Of a stretch of DNA of 64,000 bases, positions 26,119 to 39,905 are shown piece by piece. Where the stretch lies: NCBI RefSeq assembly GCF_026967985.1, contig NZ_JAPVBJ010000005.1:144564-208563 (forward strand), written 5' to 3'. A program made the position numbers and the translations under genes. The notes beneath the pieces were generated by a model, which was not told the origin of the DNA, did not search any database, and saw only the letters and a list, made by a program, of their open reading frames with translations. The DNA comes from Modestobacter sp. VKM Ac-2984 (GTDB lineage: Bacteria > Actinomycetota > Actinomycetes > Mycobacteriales > Geodermatophilaceae). The number at the start of each line of letters is the position of its first letter. The stretch's first letter is position 1.

Positions 26119-26579
26119 GCGAGAAGGACGGCGAGCCGGACGGCGAGCAGGTCGACGCCGAGCAGCTCGACGCCGAGACGCCGGGCGTGGACGACGCGGC
26201 TGCGCTCGAGGCCGCCGAGGCCGATGTCGCCGACGATGCGGAGTCCGACGAGGACAAGGTCGTCGCCACCCCCACCCAGCGCCGGTCCCGGTCCTCCCGC
26301 CGTCCGGCCGACCGGACGCCGGACGCCGGACCCGCGGGGGAGGGCACCCGCACCCGGGCCGACGCCGAGCGGGCACGCGCCGCGGAGCTGAAGGAGAAGC
26401 GGAACCTGGGGCGGTTCCTGCGCGAGGTCGTCGCCGAGCTGCGCAAGGTCATCTGGCCCGGCCGCAAGGAGCTGATCACCTACACCACCGTGGTGATCAT
26501 CTTCGTGGCCGTCATGGTCGCGATCGTCGCCGGCCTGGACCTCCTCTTCGCCCAGGGCGTGCTCGCCGTCTTCGGCTGA
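26115..26579 (+). CDS. secE: preprotein translocase subunit SecE
   Basis: 154 residues from GTG 26115. The conserved SecE C-terminus is clear: [39 protein letters not shown] with an amphipathic helix, the WPGRKE hinge and one membrane helix. The first ~90 residues are an acidic, Asp/Glu/Pro-rich extension typical of actinobacterial SecE. SecE clamps the SecY channel. nusG follows 40 bp downstream. Confidence 0.95.
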   Translation: MSEKDGEPDGEQVDAEQLDAETPGVDDAAALEAAEADVADDAESDEDKVVATPTQRRSRSSRRPADRTPDAGPAGEGTRTRADAERARAAELKEKRNLGRFLREVVAELRKVIWPGRKELITYTTVVIIFVAVMVAIVAGLDLLFAQGVLAVFG

Positions 26580-26619
26580 CCGTCCGCGCCTGCACCGCAC
26601 CCGACAAGGAAGAGACCCT

Positions 26620-27516
26620 GTGACTGACCCCCGCGAGCCCTTCGAGACCGACAGCGCCGTCGAGGGCACCGACCTCGACGACGCGCGTGCGGACGTGCGC
26701 GGCAGCGCCGACCTCGAGACGGGCGCCGGCGAGACCGGGTCCGCCGAGGGATCGACCGACACCGCCGACCAGGACACCAGCACCGACGCCGCCGACGTCG
26801 TCCCCGACGTCGAGACCGGGGAGCCGGCCACCCTGGCCGCCGACCCGTCGCCCGAGCCGGCCCCCGACCACGACCTGCCCGTCAGCGAGGCCCTCGAGGC
26901 CGCGGCCGCAGAGGACGAGGACCCGGCGGAGGCCCTGCGCTCGACGCTGCGCGGGCAGTTCGGCGACTGGTACGTGATCCACTCCTACGCGGGCTACGAG
27001 AACAAGGTGAAGACCAACCTCGAGTCCCGGATCACGTCGCTGGACATGGAGGACTACATCTTCCAGATCGAGGTGCCCACCGAGGAGGTCACCGAGATCA
27101 AGAACGGCAAGCGGACCCAGGTCAACCGCAAGAAGCTGCCGGGCTATCTGCTGGTCCGGATGGACCTCAACGACGAGTCCTGGGGTGCCGTCCGGAACAC
27201 CCCGGGCGTCACCGGCTTCGTCGGGGCCACCTCCAAGCCCTCGCCCCTGAGCATCGACGAGGTCGTCAACCTGCTGGTCCCGGCGACGACCGCCAAGCCG
27301 GTCTCCGCGACCGAGGCCGCCCCCAGCGCCGGCCCCGCGCCGGAGGTCGAGTTCGAGGTCGGCGAGTCCGTCACCGTCATGGACGGTCCGTTCGCGACGC
27401 TGCCGGCGACCATCAACGAGATCAACCCGGAGCAGCAGAAGCTCCAGGTGCTCGTCTCCATCTTCGGCCGCGAGACGCCGGTCGAGCTGTCGTTCACCCA
27501 GGTCACCAAGATCTGA
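26620..27516 (+). CDS. nusG: transcription termination/antitermination factor NusG
   Basis: 298 residues from GTG 26620. Residues ~1-110 are an acidic low-complexity extension. The NGN domain begins at [24 protein letters not shown] and binds the RNA polymerase clamp. The KOW domain is C-terminal ([48 protein letters not shown]) and contacts Rho or S10. The long acidic head is usual in actinobacteria. The downstream gap contains a 9-bp hairpin and a TAAACT -10-like element before rplK. Confidence 0.97.
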   Translation: MTDPREPFETDSAVEGTDLDDARADVRGSADLETGAGETGSAEGSTDTADQDTSTDAADVVPDVETGEPATLAADPSPEPAPDHDLPVSEALEAAAAEDEDPAEALRSTLRGQFGDWYVIHSYAGYENKVKTNLESRITSLDMEDYIFQIEVPTEEVTEIKNGKRTQVNRKKLPGYLLVRMDLNDESWGAVRNTPGVTGFVGATSKPSPLSIDEVVNLLVPATTAKPVSATEAAPSAGPAPEVEFEVGESVTVMDGPFATLPATINEINPEQQKLQVLVSIFGRETPVELSFTQVTKI

Positions 27517-27532
27517 TCAAGGACCCGTCGCC

Positions 27533-27573
27533 CCCCGTCGCTCGTAAACTCGCCTCGGGGCCCTGCGACGGGG
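27533..27573 (+). promoter_or_regulatory. hairpin and -10-like element between nusG and rplK
   Basis: CCCCGTCGC (27533-27541) pairs with GCGACGGGG (27565-27573). Its 23-nt loop contains TAAACT (27545-27550), a TANNNT -10 candidate for a separate rplK-rplA promoter. No convincing -35 is seen. Confidence 0.4.
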
Positions 27574-27603
27574 CCGTTCCATCCCGTTACGAAGAAGGAA
27601 GTC

Positions 27604-28032
27604 ATGCCCCCCAGGAAGCGGTTGACCGCGGTCATCAAGCTCCAGATCAACGCCGGTGCGGCCACCCCCGCGCCGCCCGTGGGCCCCGCCCTCGGTCAGC
27701 ACGGCGTCAACATCATGGAGTTCTGCAAGGCGTACAACGCCGCGACGGAGGCGCAGCGCGGCAGCGTCATCCCCGTCGAGATCTCGGTCTTCGAGGACCG
27801 GTCGTTCACCTTCGTCACCAAGACGCCCCCGGCAGCGCGCATGCTGCTGAAGGCCGCCGGTGTGGAGAAGGGCTCGGGTGAGCCGCACAAGACCAAGGTC
27901 GCGACCGTCACCCGCGACCAGGTCCGCGAGATCGCGCAGACGAAGATGGCCGATCTGAACGCCAACGACCTCGAGCAGGCCGAGAAGATCATCGCCGGTA
28001 CCGCCCGGTCGATGGGCATCACCGTCAAGTGA
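27604..28032 (+). CDS. rplK: 50S ribosomal protein L11
   Basis: 142 residues, standard length. L11 binds the GTPase-associated region of 23S rRNA and is needed for the stringent response through RelA/Rel. Visible: [34 protein letters not shown] (thiostrepton-binding N-terminal region with the conserved prolines) and the RNA-binding C-terminal domain ([30 protein letters not shown]). SD GAAGAAGGAAG precedes the ATG. The gap to rplA has two short hairpins (9 bp at 28037-28057 and 8 bp at 28067-28086). Confidence 0.98.
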   Translation: MPPRKRLTAVIKLQINAGAATPAPPVGPALGQHGVNIMEFCKAYNAATEAQRGSVIPVEISVFEDRSFTFVTKTPPAARMLLKAAGVEKGSGEPHKTKVATVTRDQVREIAQTKMADLNANDLEQAEKIIAGTARSMGITVK

Positions 28033-28159
28033 CGGTCGCCGCCGTCTGACGGCGGCGTTGCACCACCCGGGTCCACGCGGACCCGGCCAGCACTCGTGGG
28101 AGGGCCTCGCCAGGCCCGCGCACCACGCGACCCCCGATCCGGGGGGAAGGAGAACCACC

Positions 28160-28879
28160 ATGGCAAAGCACGGCAAGAACTACCGCAAGGTCGCTGAGCT
28201 GGTCGACGCGGACGCGCTGTACAGCCCGCTGCAGGCCGCCGGTCTGGCCAAGCAGACCTCGACCACCAAGTACGACGCGACCGTCGAGGTCGCCATCCGG
28301 CTCGGGGTCGACCCCCGCAAGGCCGACCAGATGGTCCGCGGCACGGTCAACCTGCCGCACGGCACCGGCAAGACCGCGCGCGTCATCGTCTTCGCGACCG
28401 GCGACAAGGCAGCCGAGGCCGAGGCCGCCGGCGCCGACGTCGTGGGCTCCGACGACCTGATCGAGCAGATCCAGGGCGGCTTCCTGGACTTCGACGCCGC
28501 GATCGCCACCCCGGACCAGATGGCGAAGGTCGGTCGGATCGCCCGCATCCTCGGCCCCCGTGGCCTGATGCCGAACCCGAAGACGGGCACGGTGACCCCC
28601 GACGTCACCAAGGCCGTCAACGACATCAAGGGCGGGAAGATCAACTTCCGCGTCGACAAGCAGGCCAACCTGCACCTGGTGATCGGCAAGGCGTCCTTCG
28701 ACCAGGCCAAGCTGGTGGAGAACTACGCCGCCGCCCTCGACGAGGTGCTGCGGGCCAAGCCGTCGGCGGCCAAGGGTCGGTACCTGAAGAAGGTCACCGT
28801 CTCCACCACCATGGGCCCGGGCATCCAGGTCGACCCGAACCGCACCCGCAACCTCACCGTGGACGAGCCCTCCGCCTGA
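28160..28879 (+). CDS. rplA: 50S ribosomal protein L1
   Basis: 239 residues from ATG 28160, with a strong SD (GAAGGAGAA). L1 forms the mobile stalk near the E site and can repress its own operon. Visible: [55 protein letters not shown] and the C-terminal [19 protein letters not shown] 19-bp perfect hairpin 17 bp after the stop closes the rplK-rplA unit. Confidence 0.98.
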   Translation: MAKHGKNYRKVAELVDADALYSPLQAAGLAKQTSTTKYDATVEVAIRLGVDPRKADQMVRGTVNLPHGTGKTARVIVFATGDKAAEAEAAGADVVGSDDLIEQIQGGFLDFDAAIATPDQMAKVGRIARILGPRGLMPNPKTGTVTPDVTKAVNDIKGGKINFRVDKQANLHLVIGKASFDQAKLVENYAAALDEVLRAKPSAAKGRYLKKVTVSTTMGPGIQVDPNRTRNLTVDEPSA

Positions 28880-28896
28880 TCGACGGACCCCGTCTC

Positions 28897-28937
28897 CACG
28901 AGGGCCCCGCAGCGCACGGCGCTGCGGGGCCCTCGTG
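28897..28937 (+). terminator. strong terminator after rplA
   Basis: A 19-bp perfect stem (28897-28915 with 28919-28937) and a 3-nt loop, separating rplK-rplA from rplJ-rplL. Confidence 0.88.
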
Positions 28938-28959
28938 CGTCCGGGCCCGCGGTGGCGTG

Positions 28960-28965
28960 TACTCT
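28960..28965 (+). promoter_or_regulatory. candidate -10 element (TACTCT) of the rplJ-rplL promoter
   Basis: TACTCT lies directly downstream of the rplA terminator and ~20 bp before the L10-leader core. No clear -35 hexamer is visible. Confidence 0.5.
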
Positions 28966-28982
28966 TGCCGCTGTTCCCCCCA

Positions 28983-29066
28983 AGACCGCTGGTCGTCGCA
29001 CGTCCGCGTGCGATCGAAGGTCCGGAGATCACCGGACGACCCGCGCAGGTGGACGGTTCGACGAAC
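28983..29066 (+). ncRNA. candidate L10 (rplJ) leader RNA core
   Basis: Begins AGACCGCTGGT, followed by a 7-bp hairpin (TCGCACG with CGTGCGA) and TCCGG-agatca-CCGGA. This fits the conserved ribosomal protein leader that L10(L12)4 binds to repress rplJL in many bacteria. It lies in a 240-nt untranslated region before rplJ. Boundaries are approximate. Confidence 0.6.
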
Positions 29067-29207
29067 GTGTCACGGCACGGGCTCACGGCCCCTGCAGCGT
29101 GATCGTCCCTCGCCCCGTGCGCTCTGCGCCGGGGCGTTCCTCGTCTCCGGGCCCGATCTCCCCGGGCGCTCGTCGCCGGTGGTCGCCCGACAGACGAGAG
29201 GAGGCCC

Positions 29208-29840
29208 ATGCCCACGCAGGCGAAGGCCGCGGTGATCGAAGAGATCACCGAGCGGTTCCAGAAGTCCAGCGCGGCCGTGCTCACCGAGTACCGCGGGCTG
29301 ACCGTGGCGCAGCTGACCGAGCTGCGTCGTTCCCTCGGTGCGGGCAGCAGCTACGCCGTCGTCAAGAACACCCTGACGAAGCGGGCAGCGGACTCGGTCG
29401 GTCACTCCGACCTGGCCCCGCTGCTCAACGGCCCCACCGCGATCGCCTTCATCGAGGGCGACCCGGTCGAGGCCGCCAAGGCCATCCGTGACTTCGCGCG
29501 GGCCAACCCGCTGCTGGTCATCAAGGGCGGCGTGGTCGAGGGCCGCACGGTCGACGCAGCCGAGGTCACCCGCCTCGCCGACGTCGAGTCCCGTGAGGTC
29601 CTGCTGGCCAAGCTGGCCGGCGCCATGAAGGGCAACCTCACCAAGGCAGCCGGGCTGTTCCAGGCCCCGCTGTCGCAGGTCGCCCGACTGGCCGAGGCCC
29701 TCAAGGAGAAGAAGCCGGCCGAGGGCGCTCCCGCCTCGGACGACGCTGCTCCCGCCGACTCTGCTGCTGACACCACCCAGGCCGCCCCGGCCACCACCGA
29801 CGAGAGTGCTGCCGCGGACTCCGCGGCCAGCACCGACTGA
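29208..29840 (+). CDS. rplJ: 50S ribosomal protein L10
   Basis: 210 residues. L10 is the base of the L7/L12 stalk. Residues 1-~172 are the family core ([81 protein letters not shown]). The last ~38 residues form an Ala/Asp/Thr-rich acidic tail absent from short L10 proteins. SD GAGAGGAGG precedes the ATG. It should be autoregulated through the upstream leader. Confidence 0.97.
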   Translation: MPTQAKAAVIEEITERFQKSSAAVLTEYRGLTVAQLTELRRSLGAGSSYAVVKNTLTKRAADSVGHSDLAPLLNGPTAIAFIEGDPVEAAKAIRDFARANPLLVIKGGVVEGRTVDAAEVTRLADVESREVLLAKLAGAMKGNLTKAAGLFQAPLSQVARLAEALKEKKPAEGAPASDDAAPADSAADTTQAAPATTDESAAADSAASTD

Positions 29841-29857
29841 CCCCCCAAGGAGACACC

Positions 29858-30247
29858 ATGGCCAAGCTTTCCACTGACGAGCTGCTCGACGCCTTCAAGG
29901 AGATGACCCTCCTGGAGCTGTCGGACTTCGTGAAGGAGTTCGAGACCACCTTCGACGTCACCGCCGCTGCCCCGGTCGCCGTTGCGCCTGCCGGTGGCGC
30001 CGGTGGCGGCGCTGCCGCCGAGGCCCCGGTCGAGCAGGACGAGTTCGACGTCGTCCTCGAGTCCGCCGGTGACAAGAAGATCCAGGTCATCAAGGAGGTG
30101 CGCGGCCTGACCTCGCTCGGCCTCAAGGAGGCCAAGGACCTGGTCGACAACGCGCCGAAGCCGGTCCTGGAGAAGGTCGCCAAGGACGCTGCGGAGAAGG
30201 CCAAGGCCGCCCTCGAGGGCGCCGGCGCCACCGTCACCGTCAAGTGA
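29858..30247 (+). CDS. rplL: 50S ribosomal protein L7/L12
   Basis: 129 residues, the usual length. It forms the flexible stalk dimers that recruit translational GTPases. An N-terminal dimerisation helix ([25 protein letters not shown]) is followed by an Ala/Gly/Pro hinge and the conserved C-terminal domain ([40 protein letters not shown]). It has an AAGGAGAC SD and lies 17 bp after rplJ. It is followed by a double hairpin region with a tandem repeat. Confidence 0.98.
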   Translation: MAKLSTDELLDAFKEMTLLELSDFVKEFETTFDVTAAAPVAVAPAGGAGGGAAAEAPVEQDEFDVVLESAGDKKIQVIKEVRGLTSLGLKEAKDLVDNAPKPVLEKVAKDAAEKAKAALEGAGATVTVK

Positions 30248-30254
30248 CCCCTCG

Positions 30255-30282
30255 CCCGGCCGCCGCCCCCGCGGCGGCCGGG
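30255..30282 (+). terminator. first hairpin after rplL
   Basis: A 12-bp perfect stem (CCCGGCCGCCGC with GCGGCGGCCGGG) and a CCCC loop, 8 bp after the rplL stop. Its right arm is repeated downstream. Confidence 0.7.
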
Positions 30283-30326
30283 TAGCACCACCCCGGCCCC
30301 CGCGGCGGCCGGGTAGCACCACCCCG
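30266..30326 (+). repeat. tandem direct repeat, 30 bp, two identical copies
   Basis: Identical copies at 30266-30295 and 30297-30326 (period 31). Each begins CCCCCGCGG and contains GGTAGCACCACCCCG. The repeat copies the loop and right arm of the terminator hairpin without the left arm. Confidence 0.9.
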
Positions 30327-30331
30327 CACTG

Positions 30332-30373
30332 ACGACAGGGGCCGATCCACTCCGGTGGGTCGGCCCCTGTCGT
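30332..30373 (+). terminator. second, stronger terminator after rplL
   Basis: A 19-bp stem with one G-U pair (30332-30350 with 30355-30373) and a TCCG loop. It probably ends the rplJL transcript. Confidence 0.82.
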
Positions 30374-30849
30374 GCGTCCAGGTCGGCCCTGGCGGGGTGG
30401 CCGGTCGCCTGCGGCCGGGTGTCCGTAGGCGCGTCGTTCACCCACAGGTCCCGGCGTGGCAGTTCCCGCTGGGCTGCCGCACTGGCATCATCGGCAGCGC
30501 ACTCGCCTCGCTCGCCCCCGATCCCGCGGCGCTGCGCTCCGCCTCCGGAGCCCAGTGCTCCCGGGCCGGGTGGGCACCGGCCACCCCTCGTGGGTGGGTC
30601 CCCGGCCGCTGCGGCGGCCCGACGTGGACACCGGCGCTGAGCAGGGGTAGGGTCTCCTGTTGCGCTGCCCTCTGACTGCCAGCCCGCCGAGACGGGTCAC
30701 GAGGGGTGCCCGGGAACGGCTCCGGGGAACCCCGTGTTGACCGTACCGACGGGGCAGGCATCCGCGGTCAGCCTCGCCGACAACGACGACGACCCAGGAC
30801 GAACTGCACCCACCGCCCGCACGTCGTGAGGTCCTCGAAAGGACGCATC
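30374..30849. other. 476-bp gap before rpoB: promoter and long leader
   Basis: No gene is apparent on either strand. It contains a good sigma-A-type promoter (30625-30653) and about 190 nt of untranslated leader. A second TTGACC at 30737 has no matching -10. Confidence 0.5.
30625..30653 (+). promoter_or_regulatory. candidate rpoBC promoter: TGGACA-N17-TAGGGT
   Basis: -35 TGGACA at 30625-30630, 17-bp spacer, -10 TAGGGT at 30648-30653. It fits the housekeeping consensus of actinobacteria and is placed between the rplL terminators and rpoB. Confidence 0.6.
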
Positions 30850-33800
30850 TTGGCAGGCTCTCGCCCCACCAGCATCACCCCCGGCACCACCGAGTCCAGC
30901 AGCACCCCGACCACCGCGGTCGACGTGCAGCCCGGTCCCCGCACCGGCGGCACCGACCACCAGAAGATCCCCGGCGCGCCGCTGCGCGTCTCGTTCGCCA
31001 AGATCCGCGAGCCGCTCGAGGTCCCGGACCTGCTCGCGCTCCAGACCGCCTCCTTCGACTGGCTGGTCGGGAGCCCGGCGTGGCGGGCCACCCTCGCTCC
31101 CGAGGACCAGGCCGGCGCGGTGGGCGGGCTGGCGGAGATCCTCGAGGAGATCTCCCCGATCGAGGACTTCAGCGGCTCGATGTCGCTGTCCTTCTCCAAC
31201 CCGCGCTTCGAGGACGTCAAGGCGTCGCTCGAGGAGTGCAAGGACAAGGACATGACCTACGCGGCGCCGCTGTTCGTCACCGCCGAGTTCATGAACAACA
31301 CCACCGGCGAGATCAAGAGCCAGACGGTGTTCATGGGCGACTTCCCGGTGATGACGAGCAAGGGCACGTTCGTCATCAACGGGACCGAGCGCGTCGTCGT
31401 CTCCCAGCTGGTCCGCAGCCCCGGCGTCTACTTCGACAAGAGCCTGGACAAGACGTCGGACAAGGACGTCTACAGCGCCAAGGTCATCCCCAGCCGCGGT
31501 GCGTGGCTGGAGTTCGACGTCGACAAGCGCGACACCGTCGGCGTCCGGATCGACCGCAAGCGCCGCCAGCCGGTCAGCGTCCTGCTCAAGGCCCTCGGCT
31601 GGACCGAGGACCGCATCCGCGAGCACTTCCAGTGGTCGCCCACGATGCTGGCCACCCTGGAGAAGGACCACCTCGCCGGCCAGGACGAGGCGCTGCTGGA
31701 CATCTACCGCAAGCTGCGTCCGGGCGAGCCGCCGACGCGTGAGTCGGCGCAGGCGCTGCTGGAGAACCTCTTCTTCAACCCGAAGCGCTACGACCTGGCG
31801 AAGGTCGGCCGCTACAAGGTGAACAAGAAGCTCGGCGTCGAGGTGCCCAAGGGCACCTCCACGCTCACCGAGGACGACATCGTCGCCACCATCGAGTACG
31901 TCGTGCGTCTGCACGCCGGCGAGCCCGACCACGGCGTCGACGACATCGACCACTTCGGCAACCGTCGCCTGCGCACGGTCGGTGAGCTGATCCAGAACCA
32001 GATCCGGGTCGGCCTCTCCCGCATGGAGCGCGTGGTCCGCGAGCGGATGACCACCCAGGACGTCGAGGCGATCACGCCGCAGACGCTGATCAACATCCGG
32101 CCGGTCGTCGCCTCCATCAAGGAGTTCTTCGGCACCAGCCAGCTCTCGCAGTTCATGGACCAGACGAACCCGCTCGCGGGCCTGACCCACAAGCGCCGCC
32201 TGTCGGCGCTGGGCCCGGGTGGTCTGTCCCGTGAGCGTGCGGGCATGGAGGTCCGCGACGTACACCCGAGCCACTACGGCCGGATGTGCCCGATCGAGAC
32301 CCCTGAGGGCCCGAACATCGGCCTGATCGGCTCGCTGTCCTCCTTCGGCCGGGTGAACCCCTTCGGCTTCATCGAGACGCCGTACCGCAAGGTCGTCAAC
32401 GGCACCGTCAGCGACCAGATCGACTACCTCACCGCCGACGAGGAGGACCGCTTCGTCGTCGCCCAGGCCAACTCGCCGCTGGACGCGTCGGGCCGGTTCG
32501 CCGAGGACCTGGTCCTCGTCCGCACCAAGGGCGGGGAGACCACCGACCTCGCCCCGGAGAACGTCGACTACATGGACGTCTCGCCACGGCAGATGACCTC
32601 GGTCGCGACGGCGATGATCCCGTTCCTCGAGCACGACGACGCGAACCGCGCCCTGATGGGCGCGAACATGCAGCGTCAGGCGGTCCCGCTGCTGCGCAGC
32701 GAGGCCCCGCTGGTCGGCACCGGCATGGAGCTGCGTGCCGCCGTCGACGCCGGTGACGTCGTGGTGGCCGAGAAGGCCGGTGTGGTCGAGGACTCCACCG
32801 CCGACTACGTCACCGTGATGGCCGACGACGGGACCCGGCAGACCTACCGGCTGCTGAAGTTCCAGCGCTCGAACCAGGGCACCTCGATCAACCAGAGCCC
32901 GGTGGTCGAAGAGGGCCAGCGGGTCGAGGTCGGTCAGGTCGTCGCCGACGGCCCGTGCACCGACGAGGGCGAGATGGCGCTGGGCAAGAACCTGCTCGTC
33001 GCCTTCATGCCCTGGGAGGGCCACAACTACGAGGACGCGATCATCCTGTCGCAGCGCCTCGTGCAGGACGACGTCCTGTCCTCGATCCACATCGAGGAGT
33101 TCGAGGTCGACGCCCGCGACACCAAGCTCGGTGCCGAGGAGATCACCCGGGACATCCCGAACGTCTCCGAGGAGGTTCTCGCCGACCTCGACGAGCGCGG
33201 GATCATCCGGATCGGTGCCGAGGTCGTCCCCGGCGACATCCTCGTCGGCAAGGTCACGCCCAAGGGCGAGACCGAGCTGACCCCCGAGGAGCGGCTGCTG
33301 CGGGCGATCTTCGGTGAGAAGGCCCGCGAGGTGCGCGACACCAGCCTCAAGGTCAAGCACGGTGAGTCCGGGAAGGTCATCGGCGTCCGGGTCTTCTCCC
33401 GCGAGGACGGCGATGAGCTCCCCGCCGGCGTGAACGAGCTCATCCGGGTCTACGTGGCCCAGATGCGCAAGATCAGCGACGGCGACAAGCTGGCCGGCCG
33501 CCACGGGAACAAGGGCGTCATCTCCAAGATCCTCCCGCAGGAGGACATGCCGTTCCTCGAGGACGGCACGCCGGTCGACATCGTGCTCAACCCGCTGGGC
33601 GTGCCCGGCCGGATGAACGTCGGCCAGGTGCTGGAGACCCACCTCGGGTGGATCGCCAAGACCGGCTGGGAGGTCGAGGGCACCCCGGAGTGGGCGGCAA
33701 AGCTGCCTGGTGCTGCGCGCCAGGCCGCCCCGGGCACCCGCACCGCGACCCCCGTCTTCGACGGCGCCAAGGAGGAGGAGATCATCGGCCTGCTGGGCTC

Positions 33801-34359
33801 GACGATCCCGAACCGCGACGGCAACCGGATGGTCAAGGAGACCGGCAAGGCGCGGCTGTTCGACGGCCGTTCCGGGGAGCCCTTCCCCGAGCCGATCTCG
33901 GTGGGCTACGTCTACATCCTGAAGCTGCTGCACCTGGTCGACGACAAGATCCACGCCCGCTCGACCGGCCCGTACTCGATGATCACGCAGCAGCCGCTGG
34001 GTGGTAAGGCGCAGTTCGGTGGTCAGCGCTTCGGTGAGATGGAGTGCTGGGCGATGCAGGCCTACGGCGCCGCCTACGCGCTGCAGGAGCTCCTCACCAT
34101 CAAGTCCGACGACATCCTCGGCCGCGTCAAGGTGTACGAGGCGATCGTCAAGGGCGAGAACATCCCGGAGCCGGGCATCCCGGAGTCCTTCAAGGTGTTG
34201 CTCAAGGAGCTCCAGTCGCTCTGCCTGAACGTGGAGGTCCTCTCCAGCGACGGCAACGCGATCGAGCTGCGTGACACCGACGACGAGGTCTTCCGGGCCG
34301 CGGAGGAGCTGGGCATCGACCTCAGCCGTCGCGAGCCGTCGTCCGTCGAAGACGTCTGA
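30850..34359 (+). CDS. rpoB: DNA-directed RNA polymerase subunit beta
   Basis: 1169 residues from TTG 30850 with SD GAAAGGA; mycobacterial rpoB also starts at TTG, and the following sequence (L-A-G-S-R, then [21 protein letters not shown]) aligns with it. The beta subunit forms half of the active-site cleft. The rifampicin-binding cluster is at about 32137-32229 ([20 protein letters not shown]), with Thr at E. coli position 518 and Ala at 522. The catalytic-region blocks [32 protein letters not shown] and the C-terminal [20 protein letters not shown] are intact. A 96-bp gap with a 12-bp hairpin precedes rpoC. Confidence 0.98.
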   Translation: MAGSRPTSITPGTTESSSTPTTAVDVQPGPRTGGTDHQKIPGAPLRVSFAKIREPLEVPDLLALQTASFDWLVGSPAWRATLAPEDQAGAVGGLAEILEEISPIEDFSGSMSLSFSNPRFEDVKASLEECKDKDMTYAAPLFVTAEFMNNTTGEIKSQTVFMGDFPVMTSKGTFVINGTERVVVSQLVRSPGVYFDKSLDKTSDKDVYSAKVIPSRGAWLEFDVDKRDTVGVRIDRKRRQPVSVLLKALGWTEDRIREHFQWSPTMLATLEKDHLAGQDEALLDIYRKLRPGEPPTRESAQALLENLFFNPKRYDLAKVGRYKVNKKLGVEVPKGTSTLTEDDIVATIEYVVRLHAGEPDHGVDDIDHFGNRRLRTVGELIQNQIRVGLSRMERVVRERMTTQDVEAITPQTLINIRPVVASIKEFFGTSQLSQFMDQTNPLAGLTHKRRLSALGPGGLSRERAGMEVRDVHPSHYGRMCPIETPEGPNIGLIGSLSSFGRVNPFGFIETPYRKVVNGTVSDQIDYLTADEEDRFVVAQANSPLDASGRFAEDLVLVRTKGGETTDLAPENVDYMDVSPRQMTSVATAMIPFLEHDDANRALMGANMQRQAVPLLRSEAPLVGTGMELRAAVDAGDVVVAEKAGVVEDSTADYVTVMADDGTRQTYRLLKFQRSNQGTSINQSPVVEEGQRVEVGQVVADGPCTDEGEMALGKNLLVAFMPWEGHNYEDAIILSQRLVQDDVLSSIHIEEFEVDARDTKLGAEEITRDIPNVSEEVLADLDERGIIRIGAEVVPGDILVGKVTPKGETELTPEERLLRAIFGEKAREVRDTSLKVKHGESGKVIGVRVFSREDGDELPAGVNELIRVYVAQMRKISDGDKLAGRHGNKGVISKILPQEDMPFLEDGTPVDIVLNPLGVPGRMNVGQVLETHLGWIAKTGWEVEGTPEWAAKLPGAARQAAPGTRTATPVFDGAKEEEIIGLLGSTIPNRDGNRMVKETGKARLFDGRSGEPFPEPISVGYVYILKLLHLVDDKIHARSTGPYSMITQQPLGGKAQFGGQRFGEMECWAMQAYGAAYALQELLTIKSDDILGRVKVYEAIVKGENIPEPGIPESFKVLLKELQSLCLNVEVLSSDGNAIELRDTDDEVFRAAEELGIDLSRREPSSVEDV

Positions 34360-34365
34360 TCGGCC

Positions 34366-34400
34366 GCCGGCCGGCCCTGACCGAGTCCGGGCCGGCCGGC
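34366..34400 (+). terminator. hairpin between rpoB and rpoC
   Basis: A 12-bp perfect stem (GCCGGCCGGCCC with GGGCCGGCCGGC) and an 11-nt loop just after the rpoB stop. It may attenuate or process the rpoBC message rather than end it. Confidence 0.5.
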
Positions 34401-34455
34401 CCCACACCCTCATCGATTAGAAGCGAAGAACTAGCCCCGGAAAGGGGTACATCGA

Positions 34456-38355
<3,900 letters not shown>

Positions 38356-38371
38356 TGCGCTGAGTGAGTGA

Positions 38372-38413
38372 CAGAGAGGCCCCGCACGCCAGCCGGCGTG
38401 CGGGGCCTCTCTG
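38372..38413. terminator. terminator after rpoC
   Basis: A perfect 19-bp stem (38372-38390 with 38395-38413) and an AGCC loop, between rpoC and the convergent LLM oxidoreductase gene; likely bidirectional. Confidence 0.9.
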
Positions 38414-38467
38414 CGTCCTGCCGCGTCACGTGACGCAAGGAGCCGGGTGTCCCCGGTTCGCCAGGGT

Positions 38468-39508
38468 TCAGCCGGCCAGGCGGCGCATCGTCTCGACCGT
38501 GCGGAGTCGGCCCTCACGGCTGTCGTCGAGGGGCTGCAGGTTGATCGTGGTCACCCCCGCCTCCGCGAACGCGGCGATCCGCTCGGCCACGTAGGACTCC
38601 GACCCGATGAGGGAGGTAGCCCGCACCAGGTCCTCCGGGACGGCGGCGGCCGCCTCGTCCTTCCGTCCGGACAGGTACAGCTCCTGGATGGCCTCGGCCT
38701 CGGCCTCGTAGCCGTACCGGCGGGCCAGGTCGTTGTAGAAGTTCTTGCCCTTGGCGCCCATGCCGCCGACGTACAGCGCGATCCCCGGCCGTACCGCCTC
38801 GACCAGGTGGTCGACGTCCTCGCCGATCGCCACCGGCACGCCGACGACGACGTCGAGCTCGCCCAGCGAGGGGTCCCGCTTGGCCTTGCCCGCCTCGAGC
38901 GAGGCGCCCCAGACGTCGGCAGCGCGCTCTGGGTGGAAGAAGATCGGCTCCCACTTCTCCGCGATCTCCGCGGCGAGCTCGACGTTCTTCGGCCCGAGTG
39001 CGGCCAGCAGCACCGGGATCTGCGGCCGCACCGGGGTGTTGATCAGCTTCAGCGGCTTGCCGAGGCCGGTGCCCTGGTCGGCCGGGAGCGGCACCTGGTA
39101 CTTCTTGCCGTCGTGCTCCAGCCGTTCGCGGCGCCACACCTGGCGGCAGATCTCCACGATCTCGCGCGTCCGCTGCAGTGGGGCGTCGTACGGCAGCCCG
39201 TGCCAGCCTTCGATGACCTGCGGGCCCGAGGCGCCGAGCCCGAGGGTGAACCGGCCGCCGGACACGAAGTCCAGGCCGGCCGCGGTCATCGCGATCAGCG
39301 CGGGCGTGCGGCTGTAGATGGGCAGGATGCCGCTCATCAGCTCGACCCGGTCGGTCACGGCCGCGAGGTAGCCCAGCTGGCTGACCGCGTCGAACGTGTA
39401 CACCTCCGCGCACATCGCGACGTCGAGCCCGGCGGACTCCAGGTCGCGGATCTCCTCCGCGGTCTGCTTGAAGTCACCGGCGTAGCTGGCCTGGATCCCG
39501 ATGCGCAC
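38468..39508 (-). CDS. LLM-class F420-dependent oxidoreductase
   Basis: 346 residues from GTG 39508 with SD GAGGAGGG. It is a luciferase-like monooxygenase TIM barrel: MRIGIQASYAGDF at the start, VTDRVELMSGILPIYSRTPALIAMTAAGLDFVSGGRFTLGLGASGPQVIEGWHG in the middle, and the C-terminal ERIAAFAEAGVTTINLQPLD. Such enzymes use reduced F420 (or FMN) on varied substrates; the local pattern resembles the mycobacterial F420 LLM subgroup, but the substrate cannot be named. It is monocistronic, convergent with rpoC, and followed upstream on the same strand by two more accessory genes. Confidence 0.88.
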   Translation of the reverse strand: MRIGIQASYAGDFKQTAEEIRDLESAGLDVAMCAEVYTFDAVSQLGYLAAVTDRVELMSGILPIYSRTPALIAMTAAGLDFVSGGRFTLGLGASGPQVIEGWHGLPYDAPLQRTREIVEICRQVWRRERLEHDGKKYQVPLPADQGTGLGKPLKLINTPVRPQIPVLLAALGPKNVELAAEIAEKWEPIFFHPERAADVWGASLEAGKAKRDPSLGELDVVVGVPVAIGEDVDHLVEAVRPGIALYVGGMGAKGKNFYNDLARRYGYEAEAEAIQELYLSGRKDEAAAAVPEDLVRATSLIGSESYVAERIAAFAEAGVTTINLQPLDDSREGRLRTVETMRRLAG

Positions 39509-39596
39509 GCGCCCTCCTCGGCGTTCGCGGCACCCTCGTCGGTGCCACGTGCCGCGACGGTAACGGCCTGGCGGGGGAGCGGGGCCCCGGGGCGGC

Positions 39597-39821
39597 TCAG
39601 AGGGCGCGGACGGTGCCGATCACGTGGGTGACGACCCGTACGCCGTCGACGTCGGCCGGCACGCGGGCGCCGGCGCCCGGCTCGGTCAGGTCGACCCGCA
39701 CCACGTAGTCGGCGGCCTGCCGCGCGAGCCCGACCCCGGCGACACCGGGGTCGGAGGCGAAGCGGGAGGCCAGTGCGTTCTTGGCAGCCCGGGCGGAGGC
39801 GCGGTCGGTCATGCCACCCAT
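39597..39821 (-). CDS. small orphan protein resembling the N-terminal module of the adjacent protease
   Basis: 74 residues from ATG 39821 (GGAAGGG four bases upstream); ATG 39812 would give 71. I do not recognise a named family. After a short basic helix (SARAAKNALASRF) comes a beta-rich part: VAGVGLARQAADYVVRVDL, then VDGVRVVTHVIGTVRAL at the very end. The layout and the closing V-I-G-x-V-R-x-L match residues ~35-89 of the trypsin-like protease encoded 85 bp upstream on the same strand, where the module precedes the catalytic domain. It could be a free-standing pro-region or inhibitor, or a remnant of a duplicated protease. Confidence 0.55.
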   Translation of the reverse strand: MGGMTDRASARAAKNALASRFASDPGVAGVGLARQAADYVVRVDLTEPGAGARVPADVDGVRVVTHVIGTVRAL

Positions 39822-39905
39822 GGTGCCCTTCCCCGCAGGATCAGGACAGGGCAAGGGCCGCCGGTGCCCTCCCTCCGGGGCTCCCCGGCCCGCGGGCTCC
39901 TCGAC

